DNA from: JAXGMV01 sp040772085 | GTDB taxonomy: Bacteria > Chloroflexota > Anaerolineae > Anaerolineales > Anaerolineaceae | Assembly: GCA_040772085.1 (NCBI GenBank) | Contig: JAXGYU010000001.1 | Span: 1,178,001 to 1,242,000, forward strand | Direction of reading: 5' to 3' | Length of the DNA stretch: 64,000 nt | Shown here: one piece after another, positions 42,129 through 50,563 of the stretch | Position numbering within the stretch: the first letter of the stretch is position 1 | How the letters are laid out: the number at the start of each line of letters is the position of its first letter | Program-made: the position numbers and the translations under genes | The notes under the pieces: model-generated | Told to the model about the DNA's origin: nothing | What the model saw: only the letters and a program-made list of their open reading frames with translations | The model's database searches: none

Positions 42129-42596
42129 CTAGTCAATCTGCTCGATCAGGTAGCGCTCGATACCGATCTGGCTGATGATATCCTGCTGGGCTTCAATCCA
42201 GTCGATGTGATCTTCCTCATCCTTCAGGGTCGCCTCAAGCAGCTGCCTGGTGCCATTGTCCTTGGCTGCAACCGCCACGGCAATGGCGGCATTGTACGAC
42301 TTGATTGCGTCAAGTTCCGCGGCATGGTCATTGTCAAGCTGGGTTTTGACGTCAGCGCCGATATGGATTTTATTCAGCTTGGTGACATTCGGTGTGCCCT
42401 CGAGGAACAGGATTCGGGCGATATGCGCTTCGGCGTGTCTCATCTCCGTGATTGCCCTGCCCTCGACATACTTGTGCAATTTTTCGTAACCCCAGTCCGC
42501 GCACATCTCGGAGTGGACCATGTATTGATTGATCGCGGTCAATTCATCCGCCAATAACGCGTTCAAAGTCTCAAGAACCTTCGCATCACCTTTCAT
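42129..42596 (-). CDS. bfr: Bacterioferritin
   Basis: Iron-storage cage subunit with a ferroxidase centre, 155 residues. All di-iron ligands are at the standard positions: Glu18, Glu51, His54, Glu94, Glu127 and His130. Met52 (in ITEMRHAEAH), the axial haem ligand of true bacterioferritin, is present. AGGAGGT precedes the ATG. A TATAAT box lies upstream on the minus strand (42636-42641) without a clear -35. It is a single-gene unit and detoxifies and stores iron in the cytosol. Confidence 0.95.
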   Translation of the reverse strand: MKGDAKVLETLNALLADELTAINQYMVHSEMCADWGYEKLHKYVEGRAITEMRHAEAHIARILFLEGTPNVTKLNKIHIGADVKTQLDNDHAAELDAIKSYNAAIAVAVAAKDNGTRQLLEATLKDEEDHIDWIEAQQDIISQIGIERYLIEQID

Positions 42597-42653
42597 ACTT
42601 ACCTCCTGATTGATCTGCTGATAATGGTTAAGACTATTATATATGCTGATTGA

Positions 42654-45218
42654 TTACAGTTGTTCAGAAATAGTATTGGGGCTATGAAGCTGCTTGCTGC
42701 GTTTATGCTCGTACATATTGTCGTCCGCCCGCTTGATGCACTCCGAGAGGTAATCTCCCTGGAAAGCGGTACAAAAACCATAGGACAGATCAAGGGGTAT
42801 TGTCGCTGATTCATTAAACTTGGCCAGATTGGCGGAGAACCTGGCTATCGCCGTCTGACATTGCCGCTCATCGGTCGAGGGGAGGACGACCACAAATTCA
42901 TCGCCGCCTACCCGGGCAATAACATCTTCCTGTCTGAACGAAGCCCGCATCACTTTGGCAAGGTCAACGAGCGCTTTATCACCGGTATAGTGGCCGTGGG
43001 TATCATTAATTCGCTTAAGCTGGTCCAGATCAAGTGATATGGTGCTGATCGGGAACAAACGGCTGTTCTGCAGGCGCTTGATATGATCATCATAATAAAA
43101 CCGGTTATACAACCCTGTCAGGGAATCATGCAGGCTGATGGTTTGCAGATCAAGCAGGTTGCGGTTGCGGTTGATCACCTGCGCCATCTGACTGGCAACA
43201 AATTGCATGAAATCATTCTGTTCTTTCGTGAGCACATAATCCTTGCGGAAGTTCAGAAAAGAAACTGTGCCATAAAATTCATCCTTGCTCAGCAAGGGAA
43301 AGCCAGTCCAGGATTCGAAGAATATTTCAAAGGGCTCGATCTCATTCGATTCAATCAACTTCTCGAGCTCCTGCTTTGTGATGTGCAGCGGGACTTGTTT
43401 TTGCAGAATGTAGTCAGGCAGCCGCCTGCCTGCAGGTCTGCGCTGCCCTTCCATTGTATTCAGCGAATGATTGTAGAAAATATATTCCCACTCCGCGACA
43501 TTACGATGGAACAAGGCGATATAAAAATCATCACAAATGATCTGCTTACTGACTGCTTCGTAGACATGGTCAAAATAATCATTCAGCGAGGTTGCGGAAA
43601 TGGACAACTGCGAGAGCGCCAGCATGGCAGAGCGCATCTCCTCTTCGAGAGTCCTCTCCGTGATATCACGGATGGTCCCCTCGATCATCATGGATTTGTC
43701 ATCATCGGCCGGGACAAGCTGGGCGAAAAGTTCGTGAAACCGCAATCCGGAACTGGTCTCAAGTCGATATCTAAAATCAAGTCCGGTTCTCTCATCCGAG
43801 CCGAGTGTCAGGAGCGCTGACCAGGCCAACCGGTCTTCCGGGAACAACCCCACCGGCGCGATCATCAGGTTGCGATTGACATCGCTTTCGGCAAAGCCCA
43901 ACATCTCTCTTGCCTGCTTTGACCACCATGTCTTGTTATTGGACAAGGTATGCTGAAAACTTCCTACACTTGTAATCCGCTGCGCTTCATTCAGATTATG
44001 TTCATTTCTGCTTAATACCAGCTCCGCTTCCTTCCTGCGCGTGACTTCAAACAGATTGAAGAGGAAGGAGGTAAGCTGCTCATCAATCACGAGCGGATTG
44101 ATGGTGTAATAAACCCAGCGGTGATTGCCAGCGAGATCTGTTAACGCCATTTCGCCCGAGATGGACTCACCTGTACCGAGTGTCGTGAGAGCCTTCGCCA
44201 GCCTTTCGGGCGGCCCGGTGAGCGCTGGATCGTTTATATCAAACCCTTCCACCAGTGTCAGCCCGATCAGTTGTTTGAGCAGGTCTGACGCGGCTTTGTT
44301 GAACGTTTTGACGCGTAAATTGGGATCAATCAGTATGAAGCCCTGGTCGGTGTTGCTCAGAATAGCGTTGAGTTGGGAGGAACCTTCACTGAGCTGCTCG
44401 TTCTGCTCAATGTATCCTTCGATCAGTGTGTCCAGCGGCTGGAATAGACCAATTGTCATCACCGCGCGAAAGAAGATCGCCCGCCCGATGAAAAACAGGA
44501 AGATCGGCAGAATGTGGAACGCCGGTGCGCCTTTCATGAGGACGTAATTCGTGACTGTTGTCAGGAACATAAAGAAGAGGAAAATGACCAACCTAACCTG
44601 TGTCGATACTGTCATATCCAGCTTCTGGGTCATGACAATGACAGCAGCGCTGAACCAAGCCACCATCATAAACATGGTTGTGGTGTGATAGTGGATCGAG
44701 TAACCTGCACCTTCTTCATAAAGTTGCGGGAAGCTCTTAAAAACAAATACAAACAGGTGAGTAAAAACAACGACTGTAAAACCAAGGACAAAGAAGAGAA
44801 ACGCGCTGTTATCGTTGACCTTTCCAGGCTTTTTGATATACAGGAGGATATGGAGCAGGACCATCAAACTTTCAAACGCGCCTGCCACAGTCCACAATTG
44901 GGCGATCTGATTTGCAGTCGCGGCGAGGATCGTACCATTACTGGAAATAGCTGCCGTATAGACGAGCGTAATAAAACTGGCGACGAAAAGCACGGCGTTG
45001 AGGGAGAGGAAGAAATTGTCTTTCAGTTCCCTGCGAGAGTTCCAGAGGATGACCATCGCGCTCCAGCACATGGTAATGCTGATGAGCGACAGAAATGCGT
45101 AAACGAAATTTTGAGCTATGCTATAAAGGTAGGCGCTGACAACCAGGAGCAATATAAAGAACAGGGTAAATAACCCTTCTTTTCGACCGGATGGAGAGAT
45201 GATACGTTCCAGGGTCAT
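42654..45218 (-). CDS. Membrane-bound PAS-GAF-GGDEF diguanylate cyclase
   Basis: Probable c-di-GMP synthase of 854 residues. About the first 265 residues hold seven or eight membrane helices, resembling a MASE-type sensor. Two PAS-like regions follow (roughly 280-405 and 410-530, the second starting near QRITSVGSFQHTL), then a GAF-like region (about 545-690) and a GGDEF domain (about 700-850). The active site RVGGDEFVVVL is intact near residue 770 and is preceded by an inhibitory RxxD site (RQED), so product inhibition is expected. There is no EAL or HD-GYP partner in the window. The signal sensed is unknown. Confidence 0.88.
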   Translation of the reverse strand: MTLERIISPSGRKEGLFTLFFILLLVVSAYLYSIAQNFVYAFLSLISITMCWSAMVILWNSRRELKDNFFLSLNAVLFVASFITLVYTAAISSNGTILAATANQIAQLWTVAGAFESLMVLLHILLYIKKPGKVNDNSAFLFFVLGFTVVVFTHLFVFVFKSFPQLYEEGAGYSIHYHTTTMFMMVAWFSAAVIVMTQKLDMTVSTQVRLVIFLFFMFLTTVTNYVLMKGAPAFHILPIFLFFIGRAIFFRAVMTIGLFQPLDTLIEGYIEQNEQLSEGSSQLNAILSNTDQGFILIDPNLRVKTFNKAASDLLKQLIGLTLVEGFDINDPALTGPPERLAKALTTLGTGESISGEMALTDLAGNHRWVYYTINPLVIDEQLTSFLFNLFEVTRRKEAELVLSRNEHNLNEAQRITSVGSFQHTLSNNKTWWSKQAREMLGFAESDVNRNLMIAPVGLFPEDRLAWSALLTLGSDERTGLDFRYRLETSSGLRFHELFAQLVPADDDKSMMIEGTIRDITERTLEEEMRSAMLALSQLSISATSLNDYFDHVYEAVSKQIICDDFYIALFHRNVAEWEYIFYNHSLNTMEGQRRPAGRRLPDYILQKQVPLHITKQELEKLIESNEIEPFEIFFESWTGFPLLSKDEFYGTVSFLNFRKDYVLTKEQNDFMQFVASQMAQVINRNRNLLDLQTISLHDSLTGLYNRFYYDDHIKRLQNSRLFPISTISLDLDQLKRINDTHGHYTGDKALVDLAKVMRASFRQEDVIARVGGDEFVVVLPSTDERQCQTAIARFSANLAKFNESATIPLDLSYGFCTAFQGDYLSECIKRADDNMYEHKRSKQLHSPNTISEQL

Positions 45219-45248
45219 GCAACCGGCTCCTGGTGGGCAGTAGGTTTC

Positions 45249-45277
45249 TTGTACACGAACTGGTATGCTATTATATT
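45249..45277 (+). promoter_or_regulatory. Putative promoter of the MBL-fold hydrolase / msrA genes
   Basis: TTGTAC (45249-45254), a 17-bp spacer and TATATT (45272-45277) lie 50 bp upstream of the ATG at 45327, in the AT-rich gap between divergent genes. The matches are moderate. Confidence 0.4.
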
Positions 45278-45326
45278 ACTAAGTTCTAGTAGAAAAGGCA
45301 ATGTTACTGAAGAAAGCGAGGCTTTT

Positions 45327-46007
45327 ATGGTGGATTTTACGTTAGAGCAAGATGTTTTCAAAACAAACGCGGGAGAGTTAAACATCTTCTTCGTCGGACA
45401 CGGCAGCCTTTACCTGACCTATGGCGGGAAAACCATTCACATCGACCCGGTGGCGGAGCTGGCTGACTACGCCAGGCTGCCAAAAGCAGACTTGGTGCTG
45501 ATCACCCATGAGCATTCAGATCACCTCGACCGCAACGCGATCATGGCAATCGAAAAAGACAATACGCACTTCATCGTCTCGGAGAAATGCGCTCATGAGC
45601 TTGGGTTTGGTGAAATCCTGCGCAACGGTGACAGCACTCAATATGACGGTATTAAAGTCGAAGCCGTGCCCGCCTACAATCTGCAGCATAAGCGACCTGA
45701 CGGCGCGCCGTTCCATCCCAAAGGTGAAGGGAATGGTTATGTCCTGACCTTCGGCGACAGACGCGTCTATATCGCCGGTGATACCGAGAATGTGCCGGAG
45801 ATGGCTAACCTGAAGGATATCGATATCGCCTTTCTGCCGATGAACCTGCCCTACACCATGACCCCTGAAATGGTCGCGGACGCAGCACGCGTGATCAGGC
45901 CCAAGATCCTGTACCCCTACCATTACGGCAAAACGGACGTGGAGCGCTTGCTGACCCTGCTGCAGGATCTGCCTGACACCGAAATTAGAGTTAGAAAGAT
46001 GGCATAG
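45327..46007 (+). CDS. MBL-fold metal-dependent hydrolase (UPF0173/UlaG-like)
   Basis: Metallo-beta-lactamase-fold hydrolase, 226 residues from the ATG at 45327 (GCGAGG upstream); an earlier in-frame ATG lacks a binding site and would start inside the promoter. The metal motif is LITHEHSDHLD (HxHxDH), followed by FTFGDRRVYIAGDTE-type strands and a final HYGKTD. Related proteins hydrolyse lactones or phosphoesters. It is followed after 1 bp by a small gene and then msrA, forming a short operon. Substrate unknown. Confidence 0.85.
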   Translation: MVDFTLEQDVFKTNAGELNIFFVGHGSLYLTYGGKTIHIDPVAELADYARLPKADLVLITHEHSDHLDRNAIMAIEKDNTHFIVSEKCAHELGFGEILRNGDSTQYDGIKVEAVPAYNLQHKRPDGAPFHPKGEGNGYVLTFGDRRVYIAGDTENVPEMANLKDIDIAFLPMNLPYTMTPEMVADAARVIRPKILYPYHYGKTDVERLLTLLQDLPDTEIRVRKMA

Positions 46008-46008
46008 C

Positions 46009-46287
46009 ATGAGCAAGTTCATCCCCGCAGCAGAACGGATTGAAAAGGCACATCGTTTGCTTGAGAAGGCGCGCAACATCCCCAGGCCGGAGACAGCCAT
46101 GTTTGTAGATTTCACATACGCCGCCAAGGTCAAGGAAGTGCTGGCGCAGGCGAATGACCTGATCAAGTTCATCCGCTACACCCCCGCAGCCAGTGAAGAC
46201 GTTAAACGTCAGGTCGCGGAAATTGTGGCGGAGATGGAGCAGCTCGAGAAGGATTTGCTGAAAGCCAAACGCCCTGAAGGCGCGTAA
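46009..46287 (+). CDS. Small helical protein of unknown function
   Basis: I do not recognise this 92-residue protein. It is charged and predicted mostly helical, with possible coiled-coil segments (about 5-20 and 60-90), and has no signal peptide or membrane segment. It begins 1 bp after the MBL hydrolase stop and ends 15 bp before msrA, so the three are probably cotranslated. Confidence 0.6.
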   Translation: MSKFIPAAERIEKAHRLLEKARNIPRPETAMFVDFTYAAKVKEVLAQANDLIKFIRYTPAASEDVKRQVAEIVAEMEQLEKDLLKAKRPEGA

Positions 46288-46302
46288 AGGATGGTGAGGA
46301 AG

Positions 46303-46827
46303 ATGGAACAAGCCACATTAGCCGGGGGGTGTTTCTGGTGTCTGGAGCCCGTTTACCAGAAGATGAAAGGGGTTGAGAGCGTTGTCTCCGGTTATACAGG
46401 CGGAGACACGGAGAACCCGACCTATCAGGAAGTCTGCAGCGGCGATACCGGACACGCCGAAGCCGTTCAGATCACGTTCGATCCGGAAGTCGTCACCTTT
46501 CAAACTTTGCTGGAAGTCTTCTTCAGTCTGCACAATCCAACGACATTGAATCGGCAGGGCGCCGATGTGGGCACCCAGTACCGCTCGGCGATCTTCTACC
46601 ATAATGAAGAACAGAGGCAGCATGCTGAGCGCTTCATTGCTCAATTGGAGTCAGAACGCATCTGGCAGAATAAAATCGTTACTGAAGTGACGGCGCTCGG
46701 CGCGTTTTACCCGGCTGAAGCGTATCACCAGCAGTATTATGCCAAGAATCCGTTCACGGGTTATTGTCAGATGGTCGTGGCGCCGAAGCTGAAGAAAGCA
46801 CTTGCCCAGCACAAAGAACTGTTTTAG
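46303..46827 (+). CDS. msrA: Peptide methionine sulfoxide reductase A
   Basis: Reduces methionine-S-sulfoxide in proteins, with the catalytic Cys in GGCFWC (residues 8-13). The chosen start gives MEQATLAGGCFWC, the usual MsrA N-terminus; an ATG four codons upstream is possible and the binding site AGGA is close to the chosen start. Further conserved parts are SGYTGGDTENPTYQEVCSGDTGHAEAV and FHNEEQ-like residues. The 174 residues are the single-domain form with no MsrB fusion. It is the third gene of the MBL operon. Confidence 0.94.
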   Translation: MEQATLAGGCFWCLEPVYQKMKGVESVVSGYTGGDTENPTYQEVCSGDTGHAEAVQITFDPEVVTFQTLLEVFFSLHNPTTLNRQGADVGTQYRSAIFYHNEEQRQHAERFIAQLESERIWQNKIVTEVTALGAFYPAEAYHQQYYAKNPFTGYCQMVVAPKLKKALAQHKELF

Positions 46828-46890
46828 GCAGCGATAGTATAATAGCAGCGTTGTCCAACAACTTCATCTCACATTTGATCAGAGGCTGAT

Positions 46891-47742
46891 ATGACGGTCG
46901 AGAAAGTCTCAAATGATGCGTTAACGCCACTTGAAATGGCAAAGAAAGCTGAGACTATAGGGGTCAACAAAGCACACCTTCCTTTCGATACAATGTTTGT
47001 GCTGGCGATTTGGGCCGGCATATTCATAGGCCTCGCGGCTGTTTTCGCCAATACCATTTCAACCGGGCTGACGGGTGTATTCCCGTTCGGCATGATCAAG
47101 CTGGTCTCCGGCCTGGTATTCTGCCTCGGACTGGTTCTGGTTGTCGTCGGCGGCGCCGAGCTTTTCACCGGCAATATCCTGATCGTTATGGCATGGGTCG
47201 ATGGCAAGGTTGAGCTCTCGGGTCTGCTGCGCAACTGGACTATCGTCTACATCGGCAACTTCGTTGGTTCGATCATGCTGGCAGGGTTGATGGTGCTGAG
47301 CAAGCAGTACACATTCGCGTCCGACGGTATCGGCGCGAACATGCTCAACACCGCCCTGTTTAAAATTCATCTTGACTTCTGGCAGGCGCTGGGGCTGGCG
47401 ACAGTCTGTAACATTCTGGTCTGCCTGGCGGTCTGGATGACCTACAGCGCGCGGACAGTGGTGGACAAGGTCGCCATCATCATCCTGCCTATTACCGCAT
47501 TTGTCGCCGGCGGTTTTGAACACAGCGTCGCAAATATGTATTTCATCCCCGTCGCCTTATTCCTCAAACAATTTGACCCGGCGTTCATCGTCAAGTCAGC
47601 GATCGACGTGGCTGATCTGACCTGGTCCAATTTTCTGGTGCACAATCTCTTCCCGGTCACCATTGGCAACATGCTGGGGGGCGTGTTCGTCGGTCTGATG
47701 TACTGGTACGCCTACCTCCTGCCGCTCAAACGCCAGCAATAA
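46891..47742 (+). CDS. Formate/nitrite transporter family channel (FocA/NirC-like)
   Basis: Pentameric inner-membrane anion channel, 283 residues, six helices. Family motifs: FANTISTG near the first half-helix, GAELFTGNILI, the central-pore His in GGFEHSVANMY, and NLFPVTIGNMLGG. It transports formate, nitrite or related small anions; the choice cannot be made from these motifs. AGAGG precedes the ATG, and a TATAAT box (46838-46843) without a clear -35 lies in the 63-bp gap after msrA. No formate or nitrite enzyme gene is adjacent. Confidence 0.9.
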   Translation: MTVEKVSNDALTPLEMAKKAETIGVNKAHLPFDTMFVLAIWAGIFIGLAAVFANTISTGLTGVFPFGMIKLVSGLVFCLGLVLVVVGGAELFTGNILIVMAWVDGKVELSGLLRNWTIVYIGNFVGSIMLAGLMVLSKQYTFASDGIGANMLNTALFKIHLDFWQALGLATVCNILVCLAVWMTYSARTVVDKVAIIILPITAFVAGGFEHSVANMYFIPVALFLKQFDPAFIVKSAIDVADLTWSNFLVHNLFPVTIGNMLGGVFVGLMYWYAYLLPLKRQQ

Positions 47743-47763
47743 TCAACTGGAGCGCGTTTACGC

Positions 47764-47791
47764 TTGATATTTGCGCTGGACATGTTATTAT
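47764..47791 (+). promoter_or_regulatory. Putative promoter of the YegP-like gene
   Basis: TTGATA (47764-47769), a 16-bp spacer and TATTAT (47786-47791) lie about 50 bp upstream of the ATG at 47842. Together with the terminator at 48212 this makes a monocistronic unit. Confidence 0.5.
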
Positions 47792-47841
47792 TTATAGTAT
47801 CTAGCGGATAAACCAAAATAATAGAGATGAAGGAGTAACAG

Positions 47842-48186
47842 ATGGCCGGGAAATTTACAATTTACAAAACAGACAGTGGCAAGTTCAGATTCAATCTGAA
47901 AGCCAGCAACGGTGAAATCATTTTGGTCAGCGAGCTCTACAACGCAAAAGCCAGCGCGAAGAAGGGCATTGAATCAGTCAAGAAACACTCTGCTGATCCC
48001 AAATTCTTCGAAGACCGCACCGACAAAGCCGGCAAGCCGTACTTTGTGCTGAAGGCAGCGAATCACGAAATCATTGGCACCGGCGAAAGCTACTCCGACG
48101 AGAAAGCCCGCGCCAACGGCAAGAAGTCAGTCACCAAACATGCCGCTGTTTCCGTCGTTGTTGACGAAACTGCTGTAAAAGCATAG
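47842..48186 (+). CDS. DUF1508/YegP-family protein
   Basis: Small protein of 114 residues made of two repeats of the YegP fold: residues 1-50 (FTIYKTDSGKFRFNLKASNG, then SELYNAKASAKKGI) and 55-105 (YFVLKAANHEIIGTGESY, then EKARANGKKSV). The biochemical role of the family is not established. AAGGAG precedes the ATG. It is a single gene between its own promoter and terminator, suggesting high independent expression. Confidence 0.88.
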   Translation: MAGKFTIYKTDSGKFRFNLKASNGEIILVSELYNAKASAKKGIESVKKHSADPKFFEDRTDKAGKPYFVLKAANHEIIGTGESYSDEKARANGKKSVTKHAAVSVVVDETAVKA

Positions 48187-48211
48187 TAACCATTTATAAC
48201 GGAATAAAATG

Positions 48212-48241
48212 ACAGGCGCGTGATACGCGCCTGTTTTTTTT
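48212..48241 (+). terminator. Intrinsic terminator after the YegP-like gene
   Basis: ACAGGCGCG and CGCGCCTGT form a 9-bp stem with a 5-nt loop, followed by a run of at least eight T. It is convergent with the end of the helicase gene. Confidence 0.92.
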
Positions 48242-48246
48242 ATGTC

Positions 48247-49905
48247 TTATCCGGCAACCGCAATTTTCACCGGTGTTTTTCTGACGAACAAGGGTTTGTT
48301 ACCCCTGACGATTACCTGCGCCCACGCTTCCGGCACATCGACCAGACTGAACGCGTCGTTCAGGATGATTTTGCCAATCGCCGCGCCAGGCAGATTGTAT
48401 TGCCCAGCGATCGCGCCGACCAGATCCGTTGGTCTGACCTGATCCTGCTTGCCGGCATCAATGCGCAGACGGATCATGCCAGCTTCATGAGAGATGGACG
48501 AGAACTTATCCCGCGGCAGGCGTTCTGTTGTCTGCCGGCTGCTGCTCTGAGACTGCAGCGGCCTTCTCGGCTGGCGATCTCTGACGACCACGGTTTCAAC
48601 CGCGTCGAGCGGCCTTTGTTTTTCTTCAGCGCGCGCCAGCTTCAACGCGGCTGCGGCAATATCATAGATATCGTATTCACCTTCGGCAGCCAGCGCTTCC
48701 ACCATCTTGCGTTCCGCGCGGCAGCGCCCGCGTGACAACCAGGTCTTCATGCGCTCCATCAGTGCGTCTTCACGCATCTGGCGCAAGGTCACATCGGAAG
48801 GTAATTCGGCCAGGTGGACCGTGGTGCTGGCGTAACGCTCGATTTGTTTGAGCATGTGGCGCTCGCTTGGAGCAACCAGGGAGATGGCACTGCCCTGCCG
48901 GCCGGCTCTGCCGGTGCGTCCGATGCGGTGCACGTAAGCCTCCGCGAATTCGGGCAGGTCATAGTTGACAACATGGCTGATATTTTCAATGTCCAGCCCT
49001 CTGGCAGCAACATCGGTCGCGACCAGCATCTTCACCTTACCCTGACGGAAGCGGTCGAGCGTGCGCTCGCGGGCGTCCTGCGTCAGGTCACCATTCAGTG
49101 CCTCGGCCGTATAGCCGCGTGACGTGAGCTGATTCGCCAGCTCGCTGGAACCAGCACGGGTGCGAACGAAAACCAGCGTCTGACCAAAACGTTCGGTCTC
49201 CAGCAGGCGTGTCAGCGCCGCCAGCTTGTCCTTTTTATAGACAAGGTAATAACGCTGGGCGGTTTCGGCTACCGTCAGTTCTTCGTCGCGGACCGAAACT
49301 GTCTGCGGATGACGCATGAAGCGCTCAGCCAGGCGGCGCACCTCATTCGGCATGGTCGCAGAAAACAGCGCCGTCTGCCGGGTGGCGGGCACGCTGGCGA
49401 GGATGGTTTCAATATCTTCAATGAAACCCATGCTCAGCATTTCGTCAGCCTCATCAAGCACCAGATGGCGCACCTGCCCGACGTGCAGCGCTTTCTTTTC
49501 CATCAGGTCGATCAGCCGGCCCGGCGTTCCGACGACGATATCGACCCCGCGCTGCAGCTTGTCAATTTGCGGTGCATAGGGCTGACCGCCATAAACCGCC
49601 AGCACAGAGACTCTTTTATATCGGGCGTAGTCTTTGAACGAGCGTGAAACCTGCAAGGCCAGTTCACGGGTTGGCGCGACGACAAGCACCTGCACATTTT
49701 TCGAGCTGCCTTCCAGGTGATGCAGGATAGGCAGCGCGAAGGCGGCAGTCTTGCCGGTGCCTGTTTTCGCCTGGCCGATCACATCACTGCCTGCTAGCAG
49801 CAAGGGTATCACTTCACTCTGGATGGGGGTGGGTTCGCTGTAGCCCAGATCGGTGACAGCGCACAACAATTCTTCCTGCAGATGCAGGGACGTAAAACCG
49901 GTCAT
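48247..49905 (-). CDS. DEAD-box RNA helicase (DeaD/CsdA-like)
   Basis: ATP-dependent RNA helicase for ribosome assembly and mRNA turnover, 552 residues. Motifs: Q (PTPIQ), I (AKTGTGKT), Ia (PTRELALQ), II (LDEADEML), III (FSATMP), V (ATDVAARGLDIE) and VI (HRIGRTGRAG). The C-terminus (about 475-550) resembles the DbpA RNA-binding domain (RLRIDAGKQDQVRPTDLVGA), which anchors such helicases to structured RNA. The ATG at 49905 is preferred (GGAG upstream); an ATG five codons earlier is possible. A long leader with a hairpin and a terminator-like structure precedes the gene. Confidence 0.93.
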   Translation of the reverse strand: MTGFTSLHLQEELLCAVTDLGYSEPTPIQSEVIPLLLAGSDVIGQAKTGTGKTAAFALPILHHLEGSSKNVQVLVVAPTRELALQVSRSFKDYARYKRVSVLAVYGGQPYAPQIDKLQRGVDIVVGTPGRLIDLMEKKALHVGQVRHLVLDEADEMLSMGFIEDIETILASVPATRQTALFSATMPNEVRRLAERFMRHPQTVSVRDEELTVAETAQRYYLVYKKDKLAALTRLLETERFGQTLVFVRTRAGSSELANQLTSRGYTAEALNGDLTQDARERTLDRFRQGKVKMLVATDVAARGLDIENISHVVNYDLPEFAEAYVHRIGRTGRAGRQGSAISLVAPSERHMLKQIERYASTTVHLAELPSDVTLRQMREDALMERMKTWLSRGRCRAERKMVEALAAEGEYDIYDIAAAALKLARAEEKQRPLDAVETVVVRDRQPRRPLQSQSSSRQTTERLPRDKFSSISHEAGMIRLRIDAGKQDQVRPTDLVGAIAGQYNLPGAAIGKIILNDAFSLVDVPEAWAQVIVRGNKPLFVRKTPVKIAVAG

Positions 49906-50001
49906 CAAACAATACTCCATTTCTATGATGTTTGGTTGATTACCGGCGGCGATCCATATCTTGCCTCTGCGCGGCCTCGCGGCTGCTCAGACCCATTCAA
50001 C

Positions 50002-50029
50002 AAAAAACCGGCTTCTGGTCCAAGCCGGT
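50002..50029 (-). terminator. Terminator-like attenuator in the helicase leader
   Basis: On the minus strand ACCGGCTT, a 7-nt loop and AAGCCGGT are followed by TTTTTTG. It lies about 97 bp upstream of the helicase ATG and about 50 nt downstream of the predicted transcription start, so it would end transcription before the gene and yield an RNA of roughly 78 nt unless antitermination occurs. Confidence 0.65.
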
Positions 50030-50085
50030 GCCGAATCGGTAATACCCAAAACTTGATTCTTGCGGGACCCTGCCCGCGGTGCAGG

Positions 50086-50091
50086 AGTATA
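50086..50091 (-). promoter_or_regulatory. -10 box of the helicase leader transcript
   Basis: TATACT on the minus strand lies just upstream of the leader hairpins. A TTGACA further upstream is about 22 bp away, too far for a standard -35, so only the -10 is supported. Confidence 0.4.
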
Positions 50092-50281
50092 ACACATTTC
50101 GAAGCAATCAGGATGTCAAGAGTGGTTCTCAAATGTTACGCATTTTGGCTCCCATGAGAAGGGAGCTGCCGGCGAGCGCTTTTTCGAGCCGGCTGAGGGG
50201 TATGGCTGACACTCGGACGACCAAGATCGGTCATACAGGAACATGCGCAAGGGATCATCCAAACTAATATGTAAAGCATAC

Positions 50282-50310
50282 TTGACATTCGCATGAAACC
50301 TTGCTATTAT
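50282..50310 (+). promoter_or_regulatory. Promoter of the XRE regulator operon
   Basis: TTGACA (50282-50287), a 17-bp spacer and TATTAT (50305-50310) are close to the vegetative consensus. The start site falls within the adjacent palindrome. Confidence 0.8.
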
Positions 50311-50332
50311 TATGTAAAGCTAGCTTTACATA
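50311..50332. promoter_or_regulatory. Perfect 22-bp palindromic operator of the XRE operon
   Basis: TATGTAAAGCT followed by its exact reverse complement AGCTTTACATA directly abuts the -10 box, and an extra half-site TATGTAAAGC lies at 50268-50277 just upstream of the -35. The layout is that of an autorepressed HTH regulator. Confidence 0.75.
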
Positions 50333-50350
50333 CAATTGACTGAGGTAGGT

Positions 50351-50563
50351 ATGCAGAATAATCTGGAAAAACTGAGAGAAAGGGAACGCCTGACCCAGCA
50401 GGATCTGGCAGACAAGGTGAGCGTCTCACGACAGACGATCATCTCGCTCGAACGTGGACGCTACAACCCCTCCATCGAGCTGGCGTTCAGACTCGCCCGG
50501 CTGTTTGGAACCACTATCGAAGAGATTTTTATCTATGAAGAAGGAAGTGACGAAAATGAATAA
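50351..50563 (+). CDS. XRE-family HTH regulator
   Basis: Small helix-turn-helix protein of 70 residues, essentially one XRE domain: LTQQDLADKVSVSRQTIISL forms the HTH, followed by the usual NPSIELAFRLARLF helices. It resembles the short regulators that sit before small membrane-protein genes. The start is the ATG at 50351 preceded by GAGGTAGG. The next gene begins inside its last codons. Likely binds the palindrome at 50311-50332 and represses its own operon. Confidence 0.88.
   Translation: MQNNLEKLRERERLTQQDLADKVSVSRQTIISLERGRYNPSIELAFRLARLFGTTIEEIFIYEEGSDENE

Larger units (their letters stand above)
49906..50350. other. Intergenic region between helicase and XRE operon
   Basis: This 445-bp gap holds no gene I can support. 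On the left is the minus-strand leader of the helicase (terminator-like hairpin 50002-50029, second hairpin 50062-50077, -10 box 50086-50091). In the middle are two adjacent inverted repeats of unknown role (GCTCCC/GGGAGC at 50148-50166 and GCCGGC/GCCGGC at 50168-50193). On the right are the promoter and operator of the XRE gene. Confidence 0.6.
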
